Assembly: GCA_021405315.1 (NCBI GenBank)
Contig: QWIH01000004.1
Coordinates: forward strand, 1-64,000
Origin: Leptolyngbya sp. PLA1
GTDB lineage: Bacteria > Planctomycetota > Phycisphaerae > Phycisphaerales > UBA1924
DNA length: 64,000 nt
Direction of reading: 5' to 3'
How positions within the stretch are numbered: position 1 is the stretch's first letter; each line of letters opens with the position of its first letter. Made by a program: the position numbers and the translations under genes. Shown piece by piece: positions 9,614-17,561 of this stretch. The notes beneath the pieces are model-generated. The model was given only the letters and a program-made list of their open reading frames with translations, was not told where the DNA came from and did not search any database.

Positions 9614-12160
9614 TCAGTCGGGGCTCGGTCCCGCGCCGGCATCGGTTGTCGGTCCCGCGTCGGGCAGAGCCTTGGGAGCGGGCGCCTTCGCGTCCGGCCA
9701 CAGGATCTCGCTCGCGGAGGGCTTGAGCTCGGGCATGTCCGCCCCGAGCCCGGAGAACGACTGGGGCCCCTTCGTGAGCAGCTTCAGGTCGGTGAACGTG
9801 GGATCGCGGAGAATCCGGGGGGTCAGGAACACGTACAGCACGGTCTTGCGGTTGGTCGTCGATCGATCCTGGAAGAGCAGGCCCACCAGCGGGATGTCGC
9901 CGATGAGCGGAATCTTCGCGACGGTCTTGGTCTTGTTGTCGATGACCAGCCCGCCGATGACCACGGTGGAGTCCGAGGGCACCGTGATGCTCTTGGAGTT
10001 GATGTTGTTGGTGAGCTTGGGGGGCGAGAGGCCCTGCGACCCGTCCCCGGTGAAGTTCTCGAGCTTGATCGTGTACTCCAGCCGCATGTAGCCGCCGTCG
10101 GAGATGTGGGGCGTCACGTCGAGCGAAGTCTCGGCGGTGGCGTCCTCGCCCGAGGTGACGATGTCGCCCTGACCGTTCGTGCCCCGGGAGATCACCTGCA
10201 CCGGCTGGCTGTCGATGGTGGCGACCTTGGCGTTCTCGTTGTCGTCCACGAGCAGTTGCGGGCTGGCGATGACTCGGGAGTCGGTCTCGTTCGCGAGCGC
10301 GGTCATGATGACCGGCACCTGGTCGCTGCGGATGATGGCGCCGGTGAAGCCCGTCAGCCCCGCCGCGACCACGCGCGGGTTAAGGATGGGCTGCGTGCCC
10401 CCCGTCCCGGCGGTCGAGAGGCCGAAGCCCTGCTGGAACACGCCCCCGGTGCCGCTCGCGTTGATCAACTGCGTCTCGAACGCCGTGCGGAGCCGATCGT
10501 CCGCGGTGACCGCGACGATCTTGGCCTCGACATACACCTGCGGCCGGCGGAGGTCGAGCCGCTCGATGAGCCGTGCAAACTCGGGCTGCTGCGCCGCGGG
10601 CGCCTTCACGATCACCTGGTTGTTGGGCACGTCGGCGATGACGAACGCCTGCTCGGAATCGATGCTGAAGCCTTCCTCGCCGGAAGATCCGTCCCGGACG
10701 ATCAGTGTGCTCGAGGGCGAGTTCGGCTGGCGCTGATTCGCGTTGAAGCGACCGGGCCGGCTTCCCTGGGTATCGCCCGGCAGGAGCGAGTCCCCCGTCG
10801 GGGCCTGGTTCTGGATGATCCCGAGCAGGATCTCCTGGATGTCCTCCGCCTTCGCGTTGCGGAGCTTGTGCACGCGGAGCACGACCTGCTCGGCCTCTGT
10901 GTCCAGTTCCTTCAGGAGCGCCGCGAGCTGCTCCTGCTGGGACGCGGTGCCGTAGTAGACGATCCGCCCGCGCTTTTCATCCACCACAATGACCGGCCCG
11001 CCCACGCTGGGCGTGTTGCCGACTTGCTGGTTCTGGTTGCCCTGCCCGCGGTTGTTGAAGAACCCCGCGTCCCCGATCTGCCGGTTGTCGGCGATGGTCA
11101 CGATCTCGCCCAGCCCTCGGTTGCGGGCGATGTTGGCGATCTCGACGGCCGAGGAGCCCGCCTCGTAGCTCCGCGGGGTCAGCGTGTTGGGCACATCGAT
11201 GAGCACCAGGAGCTTGCGGAGCTGCTCGATCTCCCCCGGCGTGCCGCGGAAGATCAGCGCGTTCCCCTGGGCATCGGTGGTCAGGCGGTCGCCGAGGTTG
11301 TCCAGCGCCGCTCCCTGCCCGCCGGGCTTCGCGACCGCCTGGGCCGCCTGGCCGCTCTCCGCGGCGCCGGTCCGGCTCAAGGGCTGGCCGATCTGCCCCA
11401 CGAGCTGGAGCGCCCGCTCCCGAGCCGCGGCACCCGTGATGTGCTCGAGTTCGATGCGGATGTAGTCCATCCGGGAGTATTCCGCCACGATGCGGTCGAT
11501 GACTTCCTTCACCACGTCGAGCTTCTTGGGGCTATCGGTCGCGATGATGATGCCCAGGTCGTCCACATAGGCATACTGCTTCGCAGCCCCGCCTTGCGCC
11601 CCCGGCGCCAGCACCGCCTCCAGCGGCGCCTTCAGGGACGACGGACGCATGTTCGGCGTTCGGAAGACCCGGGTGGAACTCATCGCGTCCCGCCCGGCGG
11701 CTCCGGGGTTCGCATTCACGTTCTGCAGCGAATGAACCGTGTACCACCCGAACCGATCCTGCACGATCGTGAACTGCTGCTGCTCCAGCAGCGATGCGAG
11801 CAGGGGCAGCAGGTCGTCCTTGTGCACCGCCACCGGCGCGTTGAAGACCACGGTCCCGGACACCTCGCCCACGGTCGAGATGTTCACGTTCAGCGTCGTC
11901 GCCACCATCTCGATCAGCGCGCTGATCGCCACCGGCTCCGAAAACGCCGCCAGCGTCACGGTGTCCGGGTCGCCCTCCAGCTCGGGCACCTGCCTTGCGG
12001 GAGCCTCGGGGTGAGGCGTCGCAGGCTGGGCCGCCGGCTGGGCCGCCTTCGACGCCTCCACCGGCACCGCCTTGTTCTGCCCGTAGGCGGCGGCGCAGAG
12101 CGAGCCCGCCAGGCACGAGACGAGCAGCGGACGCCGTACCGCGTTCACCTGTGAGCGCAC
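9614..12160 (-). CDS. outer-membrane secretin, GspD/PilQ family
   Basis: This 848-residue secretin forms the outer-membrane channel for pili or type II secretion. The start is GTG at 12160, chosen because GAGGAGG lies 7 nt upstream and a signal peptide follows at once (LLVSCLAGSLCAAAYGQ). Repeated N-domains cover about 60-560, with Gln/Asn-rich linkers (NRGQGNQNQQVG). The secretin core covers about 615-800, with VPVIMTALANETDSRVIASP, VPSDSTVVIGGLV and the typical PLIGDIPLVGLLF and VLYVFLTPRI. The Pro/Ala/Asp-rich tail may bind a pilotin. It leads a two-gene minus-strand operon with the ATPase downstream. Confidence 0.92.
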   Translation of the reverse strand: MRSQVNAVRRPLLVSCLAGSLCAAAYGQNKAVPVEASKAAQPAAQPATPHPEAPARQVPELEGDPDTVTLAAFSEPVAISALIEMVATTLNVNISTVGEVSGTVVFNAPVAVHKDDLLPLLASLLEQQQFTIVQDRFGWYTVHSLQNVNANPGAAGRDAMSSTRVFRTPNMRPSSLKAPLEAVLAPGAQGGAAKQYAYVDDLGIIIATDSPKKLDVVKEVIDRIVAEYSRMDYIRIELEHITGAAARERALQLVGQIGQPLSRTGAAESGQAAQAVAKPGGQGAALDNLGDRLTTDAQGNALIFRGTPGEIEQLRKLLVLIDVPNTLTPRSYEAGSSAVEIANIARNRGLGEIVTIADNRQIGDAGFFNNRGQGNQNQQVGNTPSVGGPVIVVDEKRGRIVYYGTASQQEQLAALLKELDTEAEQVVLRVHKLRNAKAEDIQEILLGIIQNQAPTGDSLLPGDTQGSRPGRFNANQRQPNSPSSTLIVRDGSSGEEGFSIDSEQAFVIADVPNNQVIVKAPAAQQPEFARLIERLDLRRPQVYVEAKIVAVTADDRLRTAFETQLINASGTGGVFQQGFGLSTAGTGGTQPILNPRVVAAGLTGFTGAIIRSDQVPVIMTALANETDSRVIASPQLLVDDNENAKVATIDSQPVQVISRGTNGQGDIVTSGEDATAETSLDVTPHISDGGYMRLEYTIKLENFTGDGSQGLSPPKLTNNINSKSITVPSDSTVVIGGLVIDNKTKTVAKIPLIGDIPLVGLLFQDRSTTNRKTVLYVFLTPRILRDPTFTDLKLLTKGPQSFSGLGADMPELKPSASEILWPDAKAPAPKALPDAGPTTDAGAGPSPD

Positions 12161-12292
12161 TGGCGAATCCTCCTCAGGCCGGCGGTTTCCATCCCGCCGC
12201 CACTCAACCTCTACCGTCCCACCCTGCTTTCGGCTGCATCGTGGGAGATAGAGTGAAAGATAGGCCCACGGCCCGCAACGATCGGAGTCTCC

Positions 12293-13270
12293 ATGCCCGC
12301 CAGCCCCAGCCCGCGGATCGTCAGCCTCGTGCCCTCCGCCACCGAGGCCCTGGCGATGGTGGGGGGGCTTCCCCTGCTCGTCGGCCGTTCGCACGAATGC
12401 GACACCCCACCCGGCCTCGAACAGGTGCCGGTGCTCACCGCCCCCCGGACGCTCGGGGCCTCACCCGCCGAGATCGACGCCTCCGTCCGCGACGCCGTTG
12501 CCGGGGCCCGCTCGCTCTATCACCTTGACGTGGACAGACTCGTCGGCCTCAGGCCCGACGTCATCCTCACCCAGACGCTGTGCAACGTGTGCTCGATCGA
12601 CCTGGCCAGCGTGGAGCGCGCGGTGCGGGGCTCCTGCCCGGGTGCGACCATCCTGACGCTCAACCCCGAGGGTATCGAGGACGTTCTGGACGATGTGGTG
12701 CGTGTCGCAGCCGCCGCCGGGCTGGCGGACGCCGGAACCGGTGCGGTCGTCGCACTGCGCGAGCGTCTGTTCGCCGCGACGGAGTTCGTCAACCCCTACG
12801 ACGACGGGCCGTCCGTCGCCTTCCTGGAATGGACCGACCCGCTGTACGGCGCCGGGCACTGGACCGTCCAGATGATCGAACGTGCGGGGGGGCGCCACCC
12901 GCTCAATCCGACCCGGGCCGGAACCGGGAGCGGTGCCGCGAGCGGGCCGCAGGTCGCCCAACGCCTCGCGGGAAAGTCCCGCAGGATGTCACCGGACGAG
13001 TTGGTCTCATCAGCTCCGGAATGGCTAGTTGTCTGCCCGTGCGGCGTGGAACTGGCCGAGGCTCTCTCCCAGGCCCGGGCCCTGGCCGCTCAGCCATGGT
13101 GGGGCGGCTTGCCCGCCGTGCGGGCCGGGCGTGTGGCCGTGGTCGACGGCAACCAGATGTTCAACCGCCCCGGCCCCCGCATCGTCGACGCAGTTGAGTG
13201 GCTTGTCGGATGGCTCAACGAGCGGCCCTCGATCATGCCACCGGGCTTCCCGTGGGCGCCCCTCGCATAG
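12293..13270 (+). CDS. cobalamin-binding-like protein (BtuF/periplasmic-binding fold)
   Basis: This 325-residue protein has the fold of iron-complex and B12 substrate-binding proteins. RIVSLVPSATEAL at the N-terminus, SHECDTPPG, LDVDRLVGLRPDVILTQ and the CNVCSIDLASVE segment match a cobalamin-binding-protein subgroup that is often found without a signal peptide. None is visible here, so it may be cytoplasmic. GGAG lies 5 nt before the ATG. It is divergent from the secretin, and no BtuCD genes are nearby. The ligand is inferred from the subgroup only. Confidence 0.7.
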   Translation: MPASPSPRIVSLVPSATEALAMVGGLPLLVGRSHECDTPPGLEQVPVLTAPRTLGASPAEIDASVRDAVAGARSLYHLDVDRLVGLRPDVILTQTLCNVCSIDLASVERAVRGSCPGATILTLNPEGIEDVLDDVVRVAAAAGLADAGTGAVVALRERLFAATEFVNPYDDGPSVAFLEWTDPLYGAGHWTVQMIERAGGRHPLNPTRAGTGSGAASGPQVAQRLAGKSRRMSPDELVSSAPEWLVVCPCGVELAEALSQARALAAQPWWGGLPAVRAGRVAVVDGNQMFNRPGPRIVDAVEWLVGWLNERPSIMPPGFPWAPLA

Positions 13271-13273
13271 CCA

Positions 13274-14482
13274 TTAGCGGCTGCCTCTTGGCACTGGAGA
13301 CGCAACGATGGTGATCGGCATCGATACCTCGTCCGCCGCGCCGGAGGTGACGTCCGTCACCGTGACCTTCAGCCGGTACTTCCCGATGGTGAGATTCGCG
13401 GGAAGTTCGATCGTGTGGATCAGGTAGAAGTCGCGCCTCGCGGCCCGCGTTGTCTCCACCACGCGCTGTGCGGGCTTGTGCCACGCCTGCAGACCGTCTG
13501 AATCATGAAAGAGCGTCAGCGACTGGGTCAGCTCCACGGAGACCTGCTCCCCGATGGGCACGCCCTGCTGCGCCGGGTCTCCCGGCCTCGCCGCACGGGC
13601 CATGAAACCGTCCAACTCCGTGTAGACGATCGCACGGATGGGCCGCCCGGCGATAAATGTGTCCGTCGTCAGCGGTTCGTACCTGCCAAAGCCCTCTACA
13701 CGCCGGCAGAGCACGGCGCGTGAGACGCGCACGCCCCCGGCGGGCGCGATCTTCGCCAGCGACTTCAGCAGCGTCCGGTTGGCTTCTGTGGGGTTGGCGA
13801 GCAGCCTCTCGCGGGCGTCGATGAGGGCGTGAAGGTCCGCCGGGCTCAGCTTTGTCCCGAGCGCATTGGTCGGCGCCTCGATCGTCGCGAGCACGCCGGG
13901 CTTCACGGATTCGATCGCCGCCAACGCCGCGGCGTCGGAGAGTCGCTCGCTCCCCGGCGGGGGCTCTCTCAGCAGCCTCGCCATGCGGGTTGCCAGTTCC
14001 GCCAGCGGGTCCTCCGGCTCGGCCTGGGCAAGCTGGGGCGCCGGAGCGGGGGCCGGAGCGGGCGTCGCCGCCACCCATGCCTGGTCCGCCTGGGCGAGCA
14101 CGTCCGGGGCGGGCTCCGCCTCCGAAACCGGCGCCGGGGCGGGCGCCGCCGCGGGGGTCTCGCCCAGGATTGAGGTCAAGTCCGTGGGCGCGGCCGCTCC
14201 CGTAAGGCTGCTCAGACCCGCGGACGGGTTCCGCTCCTGGTAGGCCCGCAGATCGGCGACCGCCTGCGCGATGAGGTCCGTCCGCTCCGCCTCGCTGATG
14301 GGCCCCTGCTGCGCGTGAATCGTGGACGCGAGCTTGAGGTCGCCCTCGGTCGCGAGCGCATTGAGTCCGGTGTTCGGGGTCGCGGGTTCCCGGGCGGTGC
14401 TCGTTGCCGTGCCGCCGCACGACGCCAGCAGGCCGGCACCCGCCACCAGAGCAGCACACGAAAGAGAGCGCTCCGCGCCCAT
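13274..14482 (-). CDS. lipoprotein of unknown function with Ala/Pro-rich linker
   Basis: This 402-residue protein has a lipoprotein signal (LLASC, lipidated Cys at residue 22), so it is probably anchored in the outer membrane. A helical region (about 45-90) is followed by a linker of repeated Ala-Pro pairs (APAPAPAP) at about 110-180. A C-terminal domain follows (about 270-395), with RYEPLTTDTFIAGRPIRAIVYTELDGF and a final beta-sandwich-like stretch. The start at 14482 is supported by AGGAGG 6 nt upstream. I do not recognise the family. It meets the B12-binding-like gene tail to tail. Confidence 0.75.
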   Translation of the reverse strand: MGAERSLSCAALVAGAGLLASCGGTATSTAREPATPNTGLNALATEGDLKLASTIHAQQGPISEAERTDLIAQAVADLRAYQERNPSAGLSSLTGAAAPTDLTSILGETPAAAPAPAPVSEAEPAPDVLAQADQAWVAATPAPAPAPAPQLAQAEPEDPLAELATRMARLLREPPPGSERLSDAAALAAIESVKPGVLATIEAPTNALGTKLSPADLHALIDARERLLANPTEANRTLLKSLAKIAPAGGVRVSRAVLCRRVEGFGRYEPLTTDTFIAGRPIRAIVYTELDGFMARAARPGDPAQQGVPIGEQVSVELTQSLTLFHDSDGLQAWHKPAQRVVETTRAARRDFYLIHTIELPANLTIGKYRLKVTVTDVTSGAADEVSMPITIVASPVPRGSR

Positions 14483-14558
14483 GGTCAGCCTCCTGCGCGC
14501 TCCGACAGCGCAACCACTGCTATCGGCGGAATCCGCCGTCCGGGTTTGGTTTTGGTCC

Positions 14559-15827
14559 CTAGCCCAGTCGTTCCAGCAGGTCCGCCCACTGACGGCACGC
14601 GGTTTCCTTGTCATAGCGTCCGGCGATCGCACCCCGGGCGCGATCGCCCATCTGCCGCCGCCGGTCGGGGTCCGCCTTCAGGTCCAGGATGGCCCGCGCG
14701 AGCGCCTCCCCCTGCCCCTCACGCAGCACGGATCCGCCCTGGCACTCTTCGAGCACGCGGGCGATCTCCGACTTCGGATTGCCCACGAACAGCGCGGGGC
14801 GCGCGACCGCCATGATGCCGAAGAGCTTGCTGGGCACGATGGCCCCTTCGGCGCCCTCGCGGAGCGAGATCAGGTGCACATCGCCCGCGGAGAGCGACTG
14901 GCCCAACTGCTCACGCGGGGCGTACTCGTTCCAGGAGACGTTCTTCAGACCGTGCCTGGCCACGAACTCCAGCACCTCGGCCTTGCGCTTGCCGGAACCT
15001 ACGAAGACGAACACGATGTCCGCGTGGTCGCGCAGCCTGAGGATCGCATCGAGGATGGTCGAGGCGTCGTGACCCAGCCCGAAGTTGCCGGAGTACATCA
15101 CGACGAACTGGCCCCCGGGCGCCCAGCGGGCCCGGAATGGATTCGACTCGTGGGCAACAGGCTCGATGCCCCGCAGGTCCGCCCAGACGGGGATGCGCAC
15201 GACGCGTTCGGGTCGCACGCCCCGGGAGAGGACCCGCTCCTCCATGCACCGTCCCAGCACCACGTTGGCATCACTGCTGCGGAGCAGCCAGGTCGAGAAG
15301 AACCCGACGACGCGGGCCACGGCGCCCCGTGGCGGCGTCACGCCGCACGCCACAAGCACGTCCGGGTACAGGTCCATGACCCAATGCACCGCACGGCTGG
15401 CCCTGAAGAACCTCGCCACCAGCCCCGCGAACCCGATCAAGGGCGGCGTGGTGAACGAGACCACCACATCCGGCCGGGGCATCGCGAGGAGCTTCCAGAG
15501 CGCGAGAAGATAGAAAAACGCAAAGTCGGCCAGCCGCGCGAGGATGTTCCCCTTGCCGAAGAAGCTCGCGCCCACGCGATGCACGAGGATCGGCTGAGCC
15601 GCACCGGACACCGGCACCGACTCCTCCGGGGGCAGGGTCGCCCCCGCGTGGCCATAGATCGAGCGGCTCGCGATGGCGTGGACCTCATGGCCCCGCTGGG
15701 CCAGCACGTCCGCCAGGTCCTTGCCCATCTGCGCTGTGGCCACCACGTCCGGGAAGAAGGGCTGGTTCAACAGCACGATCCGCAGAGGTCGCGTCCGGGA
15801 ATGTGTTGAAGGGGTTTGGTCGGACAA
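14559..15827 (-). CDS. glycosyltransferase family 4 (WbuB-like)
   Basis: This is a 422-residue GT-B fold glycosyltransferase for surface polysaccharide or glycolipid synthesis. The N-terminal Rossmann half begins RIVLLNQPFFPDVVATAQM, and the C-terminal nucleotide-sugar half carries VMYSGNFGLGHD and EGAIVPSKLFGIMAVARP. A hydrophobic stretch near residue 105 (ADFAFFYLLALWKLL) suggests membrane association. The only upstream in-frame start is TTG at 15827; GTG at residue 18 is the alternative. GATAAT at 15837-15842 is a possible -10 nine nucleotides upstream. It is divergent from the FkbM genes, with which it may act on glycans. Confidence 0.85.
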   Translation of the reverse strand: MSDQTPSTHSRTRPLRIVLLNQPFFPDVVATAQMGKDLADVLAQRGHEVHAIASRSIYGHAGATLPPEESVPVSGAAQPILVHRVGASFFGKGNILARLADFAFFYLLALWKLLAMPRPDVVVSFTTPPLIGFAGLVARFFRASRAVHWVMDLYPDVLVACGVTPPRGAVARVVGFFSTWLLRSSDANVVLGRCMEERVLSRGVRPERVVRIPVWADLRGIEPVAHESNPFRARWAPGGQFVVMYSGNFGLGHDASTILDAILRLRDHADIVFVFVGSGKRKAEVLEFVARHGLKNVSWNEYAPREQLGQSLSAGDVHLISLREGAEGAIVPSKLFGIMAVARPALFVGNPKSEIARVLEECQGGSVLREGQGEALARAILDLKADPDRRRQMGDRARGAIAGRYDKETACRQWADLLERLG

Positions 15828-15918
15828 GTGCTGTGGATTATCGCCAGAATCTGGTACCCTGTCGCGTCGAATCCCCGGGGCGCCGGTGGAACCTCAGATG
15901 CACAGGCGGGCACAGCGT

Positions 15919-16608
15919 ATGGGTGTCATCCGAACCGTTCGACGTTGGGTCGGCTCCATCATCCACCCCAAGGTGGTCGTGGGCCGCGTCAACCACTCCT
16001 GCCCCATGGTCCGCCTCGGGAGCGACTACGGCGGGTGGGCCATCTCCCCCGCAACGCTCACCCCGGAGAGCGTGGTGTATTCCTTCGGGATCGGCGAGGA
16101 CATCTCCTTCGACCTTGCCCTCATCGAACGACTCGGCTGCACCGTCCACGCCTTTGACCCGACGCCAAAGTCCATCCGCTGGGTCCGCCAGCAGAAGCTC
16201 CCGCCGAAGTTCGTGCTGCACGAGTATGGTCTGGCGGCCCACGACGGCACCGTCACCTTCTACGCCCCGAAGAACCCCGACCACGTCTCCCACACCGTCG
16301 TCAAGGGCGCCCAGGGCGATCAGGCCATCACCGTGCCCGTCAAGCGCCTTACCACCATCATGAAGGAACTCGGGCACGACCGCGTCGACCTGCTCAAGAT
16401 GGACATCGAGGGCGCCGAGTATGAAGTGGTGGAGGACATCCTCTCGTCGCGAGCCGACATCCGCCAACTGCTCGTCGAGTACCACCACCGGTTCCCGCAG
16501 ATCGGTCCCGCCCGCACGCAGGCGTCGCTCGACCTGCTCGACCGCGCGGAGTTCAAGCTCTTCTGCATCTCCGAGAGCCTTGAGGAGTACTCGTTCGTGC
16601 GGGCCTGA
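15919..16608 (+). CDS. FkbM-family methyltransferase (tandem copy 1)
   Basis: This 229-residue SAM-dependent methyltransferase has the FkbM signature, including the core LLKMDIEGAEYEVVEDIL near residue 160. SAM-binding regions are recognisable at VVYSFGIGEDISFDLALIE and CTVHAFDPTPKSI. The ATG at 15919 is preferred because AGGCGGG lies about 8 nt upstream; ATG at 15898 is also possible. TACCCT at 15855-15860 could be its promoter. A paralog starts 21 bp downstream, and the GT4 gene is divergent upstream, which suggests O-methylation of a glycan. The substrate is unproven. Confidence 0.85.
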   Translation: MGVIRTVRRWVGSIIHPKVVVGRVNHSCPMVRLGSDYGGWAISPATLTPESVVYSFGIGEDISFDLALIERLGCTVHAFDPTPKSIRWVRQQKLPPKFVLHEYGLAAHDGTVTFYAPKNPDHVSHTVVKGAQGDQAITVPVKRLTTIMKELGHDRVDLLKMDIEGAEYEVVEDILSSRADIRQLLVEYHHRFPQIGPARTQASLDLLDRAEFKLFCISESLEEYSFVRA

Positions 16609-16617
16609 GCGCGCGCG

Positions 16618-16623
16618 TACGCT
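16618..16623 (+). promoter_or_regulatory. TACGCT -10-like hexamer, leaderless type
   Basis: TACGCT is 6 nt before the GTG at 16630, inside a 21-bp gap after the preceding methyltransferase gene. No Shine-Dalgarno sequence is present in the gap. Confidence 0.4.
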
Positions 16624-16629
16624 CGACCC

Positions 16630-17349
16630 GTGACCAGCCCGCTCAAGAACTTCGCCCGTCGCGTCCGCCGCATGGGCCGCGCCCTCGTCGGCAAGGACCT
16701 CTGGCTCACGCCGGAGGTTCGGATCGACCACGTGCGCCTTGGCAGCGAATACGGCGGGTGGTGGGTCGTGCCCTCCCTCATCCGGCCGGAGAGCGTCGTG
16801 TACTCCTTCGGCGTGGGCGACGACATCTCCTGGGATCTCGCCATGGTCCAGCGGTTCGGCGTCTGCGTCCACGCCTTTGACCCCACGCCCCGGTGCCTGG
16901 AGTGGATCAGGGGCCAGCAGCTCCCGGACCGCCTCCGCTTCCACCCGCTGGGCCTCGCGGACTTCGACGGCGAGGCCCAGTTCGCCATGCACAACCCGGA
17001 TCCGCTCTGGAACGCCTACAACCTCACCAAGGGCGGGGACGATGCCCGCGGCGCTCACGAGATCGTCCGGTGTCAGGTCCGCACGCTCGCGACCATCGCC
17101 AAGGACCTCGGGCACGATCACGTGGACATCCTCAAGATGGACATCGAGGGCGCCGAGTACGGGGCGCTCAAGAACATCCTCGCCGGCACGATGCGCCCCG
17201 CGCAGCTCCTGATCGAGTACCACTACTTCGAGGGTCCACGCTCGCGCGTGCAGGAAACGGCGGACTCCATCCGCTCGCTCCAGAGCGCCGGGTACCGACT
17301 CTTCGCCCGCTCGCCCGTGGGGCACGAGTTCGCGTTCGTGCGCGTCTAG
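16630..17349 (+). CDS. FkbM-family methyltransferase (tandem copy 2)
   Basis: This 239-residue protein is a clear paralog of the preceding gene. It shares RLGSEYGGW, PESVVYSFGVGDDISWDLAM, VHAFDPTPR and ILKMDIEGAEYGAL in the same order and spacing. Divergence lies mostly in the N-terminus and the C-terminal third, where substrate recognition is expected. The start is GTG at 16630. Its stop codon overlaps the stop of the convergent 71-residue gene. The pair is a local gene duplication; different acceptor sugars or positions is an inference. Confidence 0.85.
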   Translation: MTSPLKNFARRVRRMGRALVGKDLWLTPEVRIDHVRLGSEYGGWWVVPSLIRPESVVYSFGVGDDISWDLAMVQRFGVCVHAFDPTPRCLEWIRGQQLPDRLRFHPLGLADFDGEAQFAMHNPDPLWNAYNLTKGGDDARGAHEIVRCQVRTLATIAKDLGHDHVDILKMDIEGAEYGALKNILAGTMRPAQLLIEYHYFEGPRSRVQETADSIRSLQSAGYRLFARSPVGHEFAFVRV

Positions 17350-17561
17350 CGCTCTCGCTTCCTGGCCGGCACGACTTCCTCGATGATGGTCCGCCGGAGC
17401 GTCACCTGGCCCGCGGGCGTGTCCACGTGCCGCTCCTCGATCCGCGTGCGGGAAACCGCCCGGGGAGCGGGAGAGGTTGGGTCGGCCTTGATGCCCTTCC
17501 ACACCTCGCCGAAGAACTCACCCAGGTGCCTCATCGTCGATTTTTCCGGCTTTCTCGCCAT
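17346..17561 (-). CDS. small basic protein of unknown function
   Basis: This 71-residue, highly charged soluble protein contains MRHLGEFFGEVWKGIK and a C-terminal stretch HVDTPAGQVTLRRTIIEEV. No known domain is recognised. Its ATG overlaps the stop of the prolyl oligopeptidase gene by one base (TGATG), which supports real, translationally coupled expression. It ends the minus-strand group. Confidence 0.6.
   Translation of the reverse strand: MARKPEKSTMRHLGEFFGEVWKGIKADPTSPAPRAVSRTRIEERHVDTPAGQVTLRRTIIEEVVPARKRER

Noticed and set aside
7655-12154. A 1499-codon open frame on the plus strand
   Set aside because: It lies antisense to the second GspE/PilB ATPase and the secretin, both of which have clear family motifs. 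Long antisense frames are expected in GC-rich DNA. The same applies to the long frames at 20237-23413 and 31282-34728.
15898-15918. Upstream ATG for the first tandem FkbM gene
   Set aside because: It is in frame but has no ribosome binding site, whereas the ATG at 15919 has AGGCGGG at suitable spacing. It is kept only as an alternative.
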